From assembly GCA_030141605.1 (NCBI GenBank), contig JAQGDQ010000643.1, forward strand, positions 1 to 56,077: DNA of 56,077 nt, written 5' to 3'. The DNA is from Tubiluchus corallicola. Its lineage: Eukaryota; Priapulida; Priapulimorpha; Priapulimorphida; Tubiluchidae. Below are positions 26,001-34,000 of the stretch, piece after piece. Under the pieces are notes generated by a model, which saw only the letters and a program-made list of their open reading frames with translations, was not told where the DNA came from and searched no databases. Position numbers and translations under genes: made by a program. The number at the start of each line of letters is the position of its first letter. Position 1 is the first letter of the stretch.

Positions 26001-26844
26001 TGTGCTTAAAAACCAAAGTTAAGTAATACTGAAGCTTGTCAGTTGATGAATAGCTGACCAACTGATTAGTGGATTCAGTACTTTTTCTGAAAATTTCTAT
26101 TTGTCATCCTGAGTTTAGTTATTTCTCCTGCTGACAGAGGATGTATTTGCATCCAGATGTGGCAAAGGCACCCTTCTTGGTTCAGTGTCTCATTTTAGAT
26201 GATTCGCTGTGATAAAAAGCGATTTGGTAACCTATGCTGCATCAAATAACCGTCATTTTGTGTTTCTTGCACCAACTGTGTGAATTTCTTTTATTCCTTG
26301 TCTTTAGGTGGACATTGGTATAGCAGCAGAAAACTTGTTATCTGCAAGGTCACAAGCTTGGTATGCAAGAAGAAAATACGCTGAAAAAATTGACAAGGAA
26401 TGTATGTTTAAAACTAACATGCAGTGCGCGCCTTACCGAGCCTTGCAACTTCAGGTGTGTAATGTTTTAATGTTCTCTGCTCGAACAGAATCAATTGCAA
26501 ATTAAATTTACGCAAAAAAACTAAAATGAATTGAATTTTTGTCATCTTGTTTGCTGCTACACAATAACAATAAGATTTTTTGGTTTTTGTCTCAGGAACT
26601 GGCACCTATAATTATGCCAAGTGACCTTCCCGGTATGGTACGTGATAGACAAAGAAAGGAAGAAGCCATAGCGAATGAACTGACGACTGTCCAGCAAACT
26701 GTAGCACTTCCAGAAACTGGAAAACCATCTCCTGGTACACCGGAAACTATCGTAAACAACGCGATGATGGCCATCCAAAAAGCTCCAACTCGACCATTGG
26801 CTAAAAGGTCTTTTCTCAGAGTCCCGCAAACTAATCTACGGTAG
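7904..26844 (+). CDS. EF-hand and WD40-repeat protein, WDR49/WDR64/EFCAB8/WDY-like (19 exons)
   Basis: Joining 19 exons with compatible phases gives 3150 nt, about 1049 aa, close to the roughly 1080 aa of human WDR64. Order: a basic Ser/Arg-rich N-terminus (1-38), a degenerate helix-loop-helix (about 45-100), a canonical EF-hand loop DTDGSDVVTWQE at 108-119, then WD-type blades with KAWDIN (about 437), VYNVESG (534), VWNLQTG (576), VWSV (674), FWAIS, IWDIS and KLWNNSG. An acidic and Gln-rich tail follows to residue 1049. The EF-hand followed by a double WD propeller, and the FGQ...W motif after the last blade, are characteristic of the WDR49/WDR64/EFCAB8/Drosophila WDY group. I cannot say which member it is orthologous to. 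Catalysis is not expected; a calcium-sensitive scaffold is an inference. The start ATG has A at -3 and an in-frame stop ten codons upstream. AATAAA follows at 27211. Introns are rich in transposons and repeats. Confidence 0.88.
8015..8137 (+). repeat. 41-bp tandem triplication carrying the exon 1 splice donor
   Basis: Three units start GCGTAAGTAACAATTG and end CGCAGAGTGAT (8015-8055, 8056-8096, 8097-8137). Each starts with the last two exon bases plus GTAAGT, so the donor is present at 8017, 8058 and 8099. Only the first is productive; reading on gives GCG TAA, an immediate stop. Confidence 0.9.
8138..8511. other. Intron 1 remainder, nothing recognised
   Basis: AT-rich. The polypyrimidine run CTTTTTTACAG before exon 2 is the only clear signal. 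Confidence 0.6.
8512..8716 (+). CDS. WD gene exon 2
   Basis: Bounded by TTTTTTACAG and AAG|GTTTAC. It encodes CPLEDLLATEHLEVICERFE through LQRIFRK, a degenerate EF-hand-like pair that precedes the canonical EF loop in this family. Confidence 0.85.
8990..9130 (+). CDS. WD gene exon 3, EF-hand
   Basis: Bounded by TTTATAG and AAG|GTAAGT; 47 codons. MDTDGSDVVTWQEFSTYLLL has Asp, Asp, Ser, Thr and Glu at EF-loop positions 1, 3, 5, 9 and 12, so calcium binding is plausible. Confidence 0.93.
9158..9518. mobile_element. MITE with TAA target duplication (PIF/Harbinger-like)
   Basis: Left end CGGCGCGTCAGACTAACGAG and right end (reverse complement) CAATGCGTTCAGACTAGCAA form inverted repeats. Both ends are flanked by TAA (9155-9157 and 9519-9521), the 3-bp site used by PIF/Harbinger elements. 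It is 361 bp, non-coding, and rich in internal GTAACTCGCA-type motifs. Confidence 0.7.
9519..10000. other. Intron 3 remainder, nothing recognised
   Basis: AT-rich, no repeats seen. Ends in CTCTTTACAG. Confidence 0.6.
10001..10063 (+). CDS. WD gene exon 4
   Basis: 21 codons (REVTCKIFPLDIPSRFATIS plus K) between CTTTACAG and AAA|GTAAGT, phase 0 at both ends. Start of the first WD blade. Confidence 0.88.
10087..10491. mobile_element. Non-autonomous hAT-type MITE (TTCGAATTCGA-rich family)
   Basis: Flanked by a perfect 8-bp duplication CTAATTAA (10079-10086 and 10492-10499). Ends are TAGCATCGAACATTTGAATT and, reverse-complemented, TAGGGGCAAGCAATTGAGCA. Repeated GAATTCGATTC motifs sit in both halves. 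405 bp, non-coding. Confidence 0.8.
10492..11074. other. Intron 4 remainder, nothing recognised
   Basis: AT-rich; ends at CTATTTTAAG before exon 5. Confidence 0.6.
11075..11279 (+). CDS. WD gene exon 5
   Basis: Encodes DGMLGVWSKTLHL through EEFDLF, ending TTTG|GTGAGT in phase 1. GVWS and LHFFETNTF match WD blade strands of the family. Confidence 0.93.
11433..12016 (+). mobile_element. hAT transposon relic, family 1 copy 1
   Basis: Ends CTGTGGTGGCTCGTGTATAG and, reverse-complemented, CAGTGGCGATTCATAGC. Perfect 8-bp target duplication CCTAGTAC (11425-11432 and 12017-12024). It shares long stretches with the copies at 22667 and 27257, including a decayed piece of transposase N-terminus near 11842. 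Confidence 0.92.
12025..12929. other. Intron 5 remainder
   Basis: Short (AC)n near 12240 and (TA)n near 12326, then AT-rich sequence. Nothing coding; ends TTTTCTGAG before exon 6. Confidence 0.5.
12930..13114 (+). CDS. WD gene exon 6
   Basis: The acceptor TTTTCTGAG at 12928-12929 gives phase 1 and an open frame (GLTSTAHSLDYWYDVRD, then LLFGDESGGLNIIHF). A stronger-looking CTCACAG at 12951 is out of phase and leads to a stop. LDYW and FGDxxG are family signatures. Confidence 0.85.
13283..13480 (+). CDS. WD gene exon 7
   Basis: 66 codons in phase 0 between TTGTTTAG and AAG|GTATGA, with HLELVSQVKFMYAPGKTISC, a WD strand region. Confidence 0.92.
13853..14270. repeat. Degenerate telomere-like (CCCTAA) array inside intron 7
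   Basis: CCCTAACC-type hexamers are mixed with CACTAACTGTAACC and CTCTAACC variants for about 420 bp. The plus strand is C-rich, so the minus strand carries TTAGGG. It is an interstitial array, not a telomere end, since genes lie on both sides. Confidence 0.9.
14271..14754. other. Intron 7 remainder
   Basis: AT-rich; contains 5S-like copy B. Confidence 0.5.
14657..14726 (-). repeat. 5S rRNA-like short dispersed repeat, copy B
   Basis: Antisense reading includes TCACCCATTCATTCACTG, CAGGCTTGGCATTGCTTAAC and CAGTCGCTGAGCAC, close to the five-copy consensus. Confidence 0.6.
14755..14970 (+). CDS. WD gene exon 8
   Basis: 72 codons from GINCFDFSQQLKILATGSND to VLKAWDIN, a complete WD blade with GS..D and GH dipeptides. 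Donor AAC|GTAAGT. Confidence 0.95.
14971..15767. other. Intron 8, nothing recognised
   Basis: AT-rich without tandem structure; ends TTTACCACAG. Confidence 0.5.
15768..15918 (+). CDS. WD gene exon 9
   Basis: EHTCLQSVSLKYPAIHRERA to DYITRLQM, ending ATGG|GTACCT in phase 1. Confidence 0.92.
15919..17309. other. Intron 9, nothing firmly recognised
   Basis: AT-rich. Frames at 15944-16350 lack any motif. The stretch 16590-17050 vaguely resembles parts of introns 5 and 11, but I could not define an element. Confidence 0.4.
17310..17398 (+). CDS. WD gene exon 10
   Basis: Short exon between TATTTGCAG and CAG|GTAACG: DNESNWNSIQGTTETAPIIA then VCHSSLFQQ. Phases 1 and 0 fit the neighbours. Confidence 0.88.
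17399..18256. other. Intron 10, nothing recognised
   Basis: AT-rich; ends TTTTAATGTAG. Confidence 0.5.
18257..18415 (+). CDS. WD gene exon 11
   Basis: 53 codons, IVIATIEGSISVYNVESGKL to DRKGFGK; a WD blade split so that VWN follows in exon 12. Donor AAG|GTGTGA is non-optimal. Confidence 0.92.
18416..19625. other. Intron 11, nothing firmly recognised
   Basis: AT-rich with a GATA/AGAT-rich stretch near 19080-19160 and short (CA)n near 19512. Confidence 0.5.
19626..19796 (+). CDS. WD gene exon 12
   Basis: 57 codons beginning VWNLQTGQLLHELPP; GK|VWN joins exon 11 in a typical WD ending. Donor AAG|GTACCA. Confidence 0.93.
19968..20170 (+). CDS. WD gene exon 13
   Basis: Encodes RITCLSVCPPVLLATASSSG and EIIVWSV, a clear WD blade, ending SES then AG|GTGTTT in phase 2. 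Confidence 0.93.
20837..21327 (+). repeat. Tandem 103-bp units carrying decoy 3' splice sites and pseudo-exon 14
   Basis: Four units plus one older partial unit precede true exon 14. Each holds TAGCATAACTGTTAATTTTT, CTGACAG and about 76 bp nearly identical to the start of exon 14. Acceptor AGs lie at 20922, 21018, 21121 and 21224, against the real one at 21327. In each unit the exon 14 frame stays open until an in-frame stop: TAG where the real exon reads TCC in units 2-4, and an earlier TAA in unit 1, which has a 7-bp deletion. Confidence 0.95.
21328..21461 (+). CDS. WD gene exon 14
   Basis: Only this last copy of the repeated acceptor reads on past GAVLV into SSQRGHLAFWAISGDFQLL. Phase 2 in and phase 1 out fit exons 13 and 15. 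Confidence 0.93.
21733..21811 (-). repeat. 5S rRNA-like short dispersed repeat, copy C
   Basis: GGTCACCCATCCATTTACTG and TGCCTAACTTCAGT in the antisense reading, followed by GAGTAACCGCTTTG as in copy A's tail. Confidence 0.6.
22313..22377 (-). repeat. 5S rRNA-like short dispersed repeat, copy D
   Basis: GGTCACCCATCCATTTATTG and TTGCTTAACTTTAGTCACT in the antisense reading. Confidence 0.6.
22477..22631 (+). CDS. WD gene exon 15
   Basis: Begins GTFRGTEEGEDHSSDLICSL, with LLTGDSNGRICIWDISKYC, a textbook WD blade. Donor GAG|GTACAA. Confidence 0.95.
22667..23417 (+). mobile_element. hAT transposon relic, family 1 copy 2 (longest)
   Basis: Ends CAGTGGTGGCTCATGTATAG and, reverse-complemented, CAGTGGCGGCTTATGCG. 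Perfect 8-bp target duplication ATACTGTA (22659-22666 and 23418-23425). At 751 bp it is a deletion derivative that keeps a piece of transposase. Confidence 0.95.
23097..23300 (+). pseudogene. hAT transposase N-terminal fragment (TTF-type zinc-finger-like)
   Basis: The 67-codon frame starts MSLHEKVAVKKRGHSTPDIQ. It contains FNSKWSQRKSWLCSCDVKMH followed by CFAFRVCCLE. The W..R..WL and CF.F..C.L spacing matches the TTF zinc finger at the start of ZMYM-like hAT transposases. The catalytic domain is absent. Confidence 0.6.
23527..24080. repeat. CCAA/CAACCAAT simple-repeat tract
   Basis: Long run of ACCAACCAACC-type tetranucleotide repeats with ATCAATCAACCGAGCAACC higher-order units. It yields a spurious Pro-Thr-Asn-Gln frame. 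Confidence 0.95.
24143..24316 (+). CDS. WD gene exon 16
   Basis: Encodes LVASWLGHSSPVVSIIGML to TTKLWNNSGGLIGVFGQ; SW..H and LW...G..IG.FGQ are family signatures. The 3' end (CAG|GTAAAC) is firm. The start is less so: CACCTAG at 24142 or AGAG at 24148 are both in phase, and neither has a good polypyrimidine tract. Confidence 0.85.
24317..24877. other. Intron 16, first part, nothing recognised
   Basis: No repeats or coding signal seen before the solo LTR. Confidence 0.5.
24878..25308 (-). mobile_element. Solo LTR of an LTR retrotransposon
   Basis: The 431-bp element starts TGGACTGC and ends GCAGTACA, an imperfect inverted repeat with TG...CA ends. It is flanked by the 4-bp duplication ATAC (24874-24877 and 25309-25312). 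On the minus strand it has TATAAAAA (25148-25155) and downstream AATAAA (25007-25012), the order expected for LTR promoter and polyadenylation signals. No internal retroelement sequence remains. Confidence 0.75.
25313..25591. other. Intron 16, last part
   Basis: AT-rich; ends CACTTGACAG. Confidence 0.5.
25592..25783 (+). CDS. WD gene exon 17
   Basis: GSWNMHSRDIVRKLNVQNIA, then an acidic segment EVEEDEDWEQLLDNPEFDF. FGQ|GSW across the junction matches the family FGQ...W motif. Confidence 0.93.
25999..26059 (+). repeat. 5S rRNA-like short dispersed repeat, copy E
   Basis: Only copy in the plus orientation: GTGTGCTTAAAAACCAAAGT, TAAGTAATACTGAAGC and GCTGACC align to the 5S-like consensus. Confidence 0.5.
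26308..26454 (+). CDS. WD gene exon 18
   Basis: 49 codons, VDIGIAAENLLSARSQAWYA to APYRALQLQ; basic helical C-terminal extension after the propellers. Confidence 0.92.
26596..26844 (+). CDS. WD gene exon 19 (stop codon)
   Basis: After TTTTGTCTCAG, ELAPIIMPSDLPGMVRDRQR runs to RVPQTNLR and TAG at 26842-26844. Confidence 0.93.
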   Translation, partial: ELAPIIMPSDLPGMVRDRQRKEEAIANELTTVQQTVALPETGKPSPGTPETIVNNAMMAIQKAPTRPLAKRSFLRVPQTNLR

Positions 26845-27210
26845 AGCTGATGGTAGTGACATCTATATGCTGCTGACTCACTGGTTTACGTAACAAATAG
26901 TCGTGTGTATTTCGAGAAACTGACACCGTTGGTGATCATCACTCACAGTTTAGAAATGTGAACCCGTGAGCAGAAAGCGTAAGCTTCTCTTAAGCTACAT
27001 GTTTCAAATCATTTCATCGAATATCAAAAAGCGAGTTTATTAAAGATCAGGTTGACATAATTCGAAGCTGTAAACGTGTAGCAAGTATTATGATAATCAT
27101 TACGAAAAACAAAACATAGATGATGTTTTGAAAATCATTTTTAAACATTTAGGTTTTCCCGACGACTCGGTGAGAAAGTGATTCAAGCAATTGTTTATTT
27201 TGCAAACGAT

Positions 27211-27216
27211 AATAAA
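27211..27216 (+). terminator. Polyadenylation signal AATAAA of the WD gene
   Basis: First AATAAA after the stop, 367 bp downstream, just before the hAT copy at 27257. Confidence 0.6.
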
Positions 27217-27256
27217 TGTAGTTTTGTTTTTGGCCAGACAAAAGCAGAATCATGCG

Positions 27257-27764
27257 CAGTGGCGGCTCTTGTATAGGCACTGTGGAACTGCAGCACACCC
27301 TATTTTTACTTGATAGTACCGATAATATTCAATATAATGAGTCGTTTTTCTTGTTACAATTCTTTCATTATACTCGTACAGAACAGGAGCATGTGACGGA
27401 ACTGTGAACTTCACAGGTCCAGTACTGTGCACTCACAACTCCAGCAACGTGGTGTTACGGCTGTCGTGCGCATGCACACTAGGTAGAGAGAGCACTGTCA
27501 CTCACACAGTGTGTGTTGTTAGTTGGCAACGGAAAAGTTGGCTTTGCAGCTGTGAAGTAAAAGATGGATGATTTATAGATGTATATTTAAAGATACATAT
27601 TTAAAGATGTATAAATATTCGTATGCTTGTTTACTTCAAATTACATTTACAAATTACAACATTAAAATTACATGCGTTTTGTTTCATTTTACACAGTATT
27701 AAAACAATGGTTAAAAAGTCTCTGAATCAGCGCCCCCAGTAATTTTAGGTTTGAGCCGCCATTA
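27257..27764 (+). mobile_element. hAT transposon relic, family 1 copy 3
   Basis: Starts CAGTGGCGGCTCTTGTATAG and ends with GAGCCGCC plus four bases. The flanks ATCATGCG and ATCGTGTG agree at 6 of 8 positions, both differences transitions, so this looks like the oldest insertion of the three. Confidence 0.85.
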
Positions 27765-29370
27765 ATCGTGTGTACACTATACAACAAAATTAGGCAAAAT
27801 TTACTTTTTATGTCGTCCTGCACAAATTAGTTTAGCATTTAGTCAAACTTGAATGCTGATGCAATCAAAGCAAATACAGCAGGCGCCATTTATTAGACAC
27901 GGTTACTAGAATCAGTCGCTTGACTCAAAAATATCTAGTAAGGGCTGTTCCTATTCAAATGTATATAAAAACTGTCAGTAATTGACTCAAATAACTCCGC
28001 ATAATTGACTCAATATTTTTTCTTCACATACTTAAAATAAGACACTTGTGTGTGACCAAAGAGGTTTTACTACTTTTACGCCATCTTTACTTTGCTTTTG
28101 TGCACTATAATATACATAGAAACAGTCATGTTAAGTACAGCATTGTTTGTAAGCAGGTACACTTATCATATGCACTAACATGTTAGCGTAGCGGTTTTGC
28201 TTTGAACCTGTCGCCCGCTGGTCCGCTGCAATTAACCTCGTTGTTTCTGGAAGTTAAACATTTAATGCCCAGTGGTTTGCTTTTGAAGTTCCCCGTTTTT
28301 CACAAGGTCATCACCAACGGTATCTCAAGCACTAGGGGACTAGGTGTTTTGTATAAATACATGCAGTATACAGCAACAGATTTTCAATGTTTTTATCAGT
28401 ATGAGAATTTTATCAACCAACTTCTTTATGAAGCCTTGCACGAATTTTTGTAATTTTTAGTGGTAATAAATCTGATTTGTGCGACATTTTCATTTTTTTT
28501 TACTTTAATTCTTTTCTAAAATTCATTTATGGATTCATTTAACGATTTTGCAATGCATGTCACGACTCATACTTCTATAGCAATAATAGGCTACATCTGT
28601 CGGCTAATTGGTTCAGTCATTTAATTCGGTCAAAATACTTTCATCCCAAAGCGAGTCTATTAAGCGGCGCCTACTGTAGCTCATATCTAACCAACAACTT
28701 GTGACCTGTAAGTCAACACATGTAAATAAAAATGTAAATTCATATACTCTATGACTGCTTTGTTTATAGTCTTATTTACATACCTATAAAGAGTTAAATA
28801 CTGAACAACAATATGGGATAATGCAAGCAAAAAATTTATTACCAATTTGCAGGCATTTATGTAAATTTTCATACTACGTTAAACAAATAGTAACAAACAT
28901 CTTATAATCTCAGATAATCTTGTATAAACTTAATTAGTATTTTACAGAAAAGCAAAATTCGATGAAAATCTGCAACTTTTTCACATAGGTATCAGGAATA
29001 CTACACCGTATGATGATTTAAGCATCGGAAATTTAGCAAAAAACAAACAACGAAATTGTAATTGTGAAATGTATAAACACAATATTATAATACAGCAATA
29101 AGAAATGTCATCAAAAACCAGCTCCCACACTGATTTTAAATAATTTAATAACTAAATATGATTAATATGACTAAATATGATTAATTAAAATATTTTAATT
29201 AGACATTTGACACAGCAGCAAAGGTGACAGTCACAATCACAGCAGCCAAGAAATTTATTGCTTTACAGTAAACAGATGACGGTGTATGCTCTATTACATT
29301 GCTTGGCAGCTAGACTCGTTATCATCTGCAATAAATGAAAAGGCAATGTAGCCTAGACTTCCCATGGGGC
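27765..29370. other. Intergenic AT-rich sequence
   Basis: A frame at 28202-28453 has no recognised motif and I do not call it a gene. No repeats identified. Confidence 0.45.
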
Positions 29371-29379
29371 AAAATCACC

Positions 29380-29690
29380 ATTAACACTTAGTCAAAGTTT
29401 ACTATGACCAATTTAGATCAGCCATTCATAAGTGTTTGCAAGAAACACTCCAATCGACTCTGAAAGAATATGGGATTGTATTACTGGGAAACTTCAAGGC
29501 AAGAGTTGGTGATAGTCGAGAAATTGAGGGACCTGCCTTAGGGCCTTTTGGCAGAGGAAACTGTAACGACAATGGACAGAGGTTATTCATTTGTAAAAGT
29601 TTAAGACCAAGCTCGAGTTTTCGGGATTTTCATCATACTGTACCCTGATTGCATCAGATTCTTTGTTGATTGCATCATACTGCTAGTGGT
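29380..29690 (+). pseudogene. LINE endonuclease fragment (APE type)
   Basis: The frame reads VYYDQFRSAIHKCLQET, then IVLLGNFKARVGDS and GRGNCNDNGQRLFICKS. The ARVG and G.G..NDNG.RL blocks match the exonuclease-phosphatase endonuclease of RTE/CR1-type LINEs. The usual GDFNA motif reads GNFKA, so the catalytic Asp is lost. The frame then breaks down. A relic only. Confidence 0.72.
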
Positions 29691-30450
29691 TTGAAACAGT
29701 ATCTTGAAACAGAAACGTGTCTTTAGAACGCAAATAAAACCTATGAAATGCAGCAGTTAGTTGACATGAGACACATGAAAGGCTTCTACCGACGTTCTAA
29801 AGACACTCAGCGGCCCAGCATCTGCCTATTTTGTTCCAGTAAAAACAAAAGCTAATACGCATTAACAGATAAGGCTGATGTTTTACGTTCAATTACATTT
29901 TTTTCCAAAAGTTGACCACCACCATTCCTTGAAGTTCTCAGTCTCAGAAGATAATTAAACACACAGAAAGAAAAATAACTGGGTAGTGTAAATTGTGTGT
30001 TAAAAATATTTTGAATTATTTCGAGTAGATTTGGAAAGAAAGGGTATCCTTTTTATTAATTTTTTGAGTTTAATCAGACCTGGCAAACGATGTTGTGATT
30101 ACTGTTATATACTGTCTGCCATGTTTCCAATTCTGGTGCTTCTTTGCTGTACGAAAACATAAATTTTAGATAATCTAATCTAAAATTTTTTTGTGCCATT
30201 TCATGTTTTGTCAACAGTTATTTAAGTAATGATAATATGAAGTCAGACAAAATTATTATATTTTGTTAATAAATGGCAGACTTGTAGTTGTCTTTGTCTG
30301 ACATTTGACACAGTGAACGTATTACGATTTACAAAAGTAGATTTGTTTACGTAAGAATCAATATGAAGTATTGGTTGTGACAACCTAAAGCATTACTGGA
30401 ATAGTGAACGAATGCAGCCGCCTATGTGAGCTCACACATAAAATCAATAC
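29691..30450. other. Intergenic; includes HGS 3' untranslated region
   Basis: Convergent space between the two genes. Minus-strand AATAAA at 30052-30057 and ATTAAA near 30068 are the candidate HGS polyadenylation signals. Confidence 0.5.
30052..30057 (-). terminator. Candidate HGS polyadenylation signal
   Basis: AATAAA on the minus strand, 394 bp after the HGS stop codon; no closer canonical hexamer seen. Confidence 0.45.
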
Positions 30451-31043
30451 TTAATCAAATGAAATGAGCTGAGCTTCGGAACCTTGCTGCTGCTGTTGTT
30501 GTTGCTGCTGCTGCTGTTGATGCTGTACTGGTACTGCCTGTCCGTACATCATTTGCGGAAGAGCTGACCCACTGCCCGACACATGCAGGCCTTGTTGCGG
30601 TGCAGGTCCTGGCGGTCCTTGCCCCGGAGGCACCTGTGCTGGATGCCCTACCTGACCTTGTGGTGGAGGCATTTGACCCGGATGACCTTGCATCTGCCCG
30701 GGATGGCTCTGTGGTACCTGCCCAGGATGCACTTGTCCTGGTACCATGTGTGGTGTAGGTTGACCAGCATGTGGTGGCATTTGACCTTGTGGCGGCATTG
30801 GTTGGCCGGGGCCCATTTGACCTTGAGAAGCAGTTTGTCCAGGATGTCCCACCGGTGCGGCTTGCATCTGCGGAGCCACTTGTCCCTGCGTTTGTCCGGG
30901 AATGGTTTGCGGCGGTGGCATTTGGCCTGGGTGGCCTTGGGGAATGCCTTGTGGCTGTTGTCCTTGCATCATCATTGGAACTTGAGGTCCTCCATACTGA
31001 CCGCTAGGTGGCACTGTCTGTGCCGAACCAGCAGACACCATTC
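30451..31043 (-). CDS. HGS: HGS exon 17 (C-terminal tail, stop)
   Basis: Acceptor ATTTAAG; phase 1. The tail is built of HPGQM/HPGQV and GQxPP repeats, a 12-residue Gln run coded by mixed CAG/CAA, then [10 protein letters not shown] and TAA. The last ten residues match human HGS. Confidence 0.95.
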
Positions 31044-34000
31044 CTTAAATGCATGAATTAAATGAATTACCCGAAATACATGAATTAAAAAGCGATTTTT
31101 CACTAGAAATCAATAATGCACAACTGCACAAACTACTTTAGTGTCACTAATCTGCAAAACAATCAGAGGTTCTCCATAATTAATGTATGAAAGCAGAGAA
31201 CATTACAGAAACTTTAAGGTTGTATAAAAAATGGCTAAACAGCAGTTGACAGAATATGAAAAGATCAACTATGAAAATTCTCATCTTGTAGTTTCGGTAG
31301 TCACATCTGACACACAAAACAAAAGGATTAGAAAACACAAAACAAGACAAAGCAAACTGCTTTTCAGGGATGACGACCCAAGGTGGTGAAGGCACAGTAT
31401 GTGGAAAGAAAGTACAAATCAACAAAGCTTGTAGTTTCGGTAGTCACATCTGACACACAAAACAAAAGGATTAGAACCACAAAACAAGACAAAGCAAACT
31501 GCTTTTACGGGATGACGACCCAAGGTGGTGAAGGCACAGTATATGACAAGAAAGTGCAAATCAACAAAGCTTGTAGTTTTGTTATAAAAAAATCAAACAA
31601 GCAAGAGAGGAGAGGTAAAAGAAATGAAGACAAAAATGAGTGGATTCCTCAAAAGAGACATAAGTTGGAAATTGTGTAGGAAAGGTGTAAGGTAAGACAG
31701 AGTACTGTGGCAAACTATGTAATTGTAAGACCTTGCACACTGTATGCTGGCATGGGCCCAGCTTGAGTACTGTATCCAAGAGACTGATAAGGCGGCGGCA
31801 GCGGTGCGTATCCTCCTACATGGTGTCCATACGCCATTTGTGCCTGGTCATAACCGGCTAAAATAAATCGAGCCAAAATGTCTTCAATAGATTTCAATTA
31901 CGAATGAATAGAATACATTACTGGGCATTGTTTACGTTCGTTGGTTCTCCAGCAAGTCCTCATTGCTGCATTGATTTTTTTTACCCGGAGATGTGTGTTG
32001 GTGCAAATAAAGTTGACTTATGCAAATCAGTGCACAACACTTGAGCAACGTGTTGCTCAAATAAATTTACAAGACAAGTTTTCAGTTAGCATCAGTGAGC
32101 AACATGTGTTGCTCAAATAAGTTTACAAGACAAGTTTTCAGTTAGCATCAGTGAGCATCACTTGAGCAACATGTGTTGCTCAAATAAGTTTACTAGACAA
32201 GTTTTCAGTTAGCATCAGTGAGCAACACTTGAGCAACATGTGTTGCTCAAATAAGTTTACTAGACAAGTTTTCAGTTAGCATCAGTGAGCAACACTTGAG
32301 CAACATGTGTTGCTCAAATAAGTTTACTAGACAAGTTTTCAGTTAGCATCAGTGAATGAATAACTTTGTACGCAAAATTCTGAATTTCAAACAGTAGAAT
32401 GCAAGAACCATGTTATATAGCTAGTTTGATAGCTGTAACCAAGCAGAGTCATTTTAGTACTGACCGACTAAAAATAACTAATAATTATGTACCGTGAAAA
32501 GTACCATATTTGGAACAGTACGACAGATTAAATTCAAGAACAATGGCCAAAAAAGCTGAACAACATTGCTTGCGCTTTGAAATAGGGAACAATTAAATGT
32601 ACAACAATTTCACAAATTTTTAAGCTTTTGTCAATTCAGGTAATTTCTTTTACCAAGGCTTCACAGGGACAGATATTTTTTACTACAAAATTTCTCCCTC
32701 TTAACCACAACCCTAGATACATAAAAAAACACTGATCAAATATTGTCTCGAAACACAAAAATTGTTAATTAATCTGATTTGGCAACACTAGGTAATTCAT
32801 TCCCTAAATAAAAACTAGGTCAATTTATTTAGGGAAATAAACAATAAAAAGAAAACTGGTTTTTCTGACGATTGAGACAAGGGCAGCAATACATTTTTTC
32901 ATGAGACAAGATGCAGATCATGCAGAATTTTGACATCAACTCAGGGGCTAATAAAATTGTTCGCCTGAACTTGAAAAACAAAAATGTATTTCATGTTGTC
33001 GCTTGACATTTACATTTCTGTTTGGTTTGCATCAATAACGTTGTTGTTACCTAGGGAACAGAAACCCAGAAATAAATCGGCAAAATGTGCATTGATAATG
33101 CAACTCATGTTAGTATGTAGACTACGCTGTATGTAGACTTACCACCCATGTGTTGAGGAGATGATCCGGGTGGAAGGGAAAATTGTGGAAATTGTCCATA
33201 TTGCTGCCGCATGGCGTACTGATGCTTCTGCTGCTCGATCCTCATCTGCATCTCTCGTTCCTGCTCCTGCATGCGCTGCAGAGCAATCTGACGCTGGTAT
33301 TCCAAATATTCCTATGACAACAGGTATGATCAATATAACATTCATATTACTTACTTAGGTATATGGAGGTGGTGAGGACGTTTAATCAAATGTGGATGAA
33401 AATGACATTCTGAAAAGCAAAGAGCCTTTCAAGGTCATTTAGAAATGAAGTGACAATTTCTGTTGCTTCAAGAAAAAATTTAACACTAATGCCCTTTTGT
33501 TAAATTCAATTTTTTTCTTTGCTCGATGATGGGCAGAGGAGTTGTGCGTGCGAATGAGTTTAATATTGAATAGGAGCAACAACATGCAGAATGAAGAAAA
33601 ATACTTTTCATTTTGTCCCTCAACATATTGAACAGAGAAGCATTTACATGCGTCACGTTGAGCAACGTTGGCGGTGACATTCTACGGAACAGAGAAGCAT
33701 TTACATGCGTCACGTGAGCACCCTTGGCGGTGACATTCTATGGAACAGAGAACCATTTACATGTGTCACGTAAGCAACCTTGGCGGTGACATTCCACGGA
33801 ACAGAGAACCATTTACATGTGTCACGTAAGCAACCTTGGCGGTGACATTCTACGGACAGAGAAGCATTTACATGCGTCACGTGAGCAACCTTGGCGGTGA
33901 CATTCTACGGAACAGAGAACCATTTACATGTGTCACGTAAGCAACCTTGGCGGTGACATTCTACGGACAGAGAAGCATTTACATGCGTCACGTGAGCAAC

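Noticed and set aside
28202-28453. 83-codon frame in the intergenic region, with a tRNA A-box-like string nearby (TAGCGTAGCGG)
   Set aside because: No recognised domain and no matching B box at the right distance.
30583-31056. 157-codon plus-strand frame overlapping HGS exon 17
   Set aside because: Antisense shadow of the biased P/Q/G-rich coding sequence.
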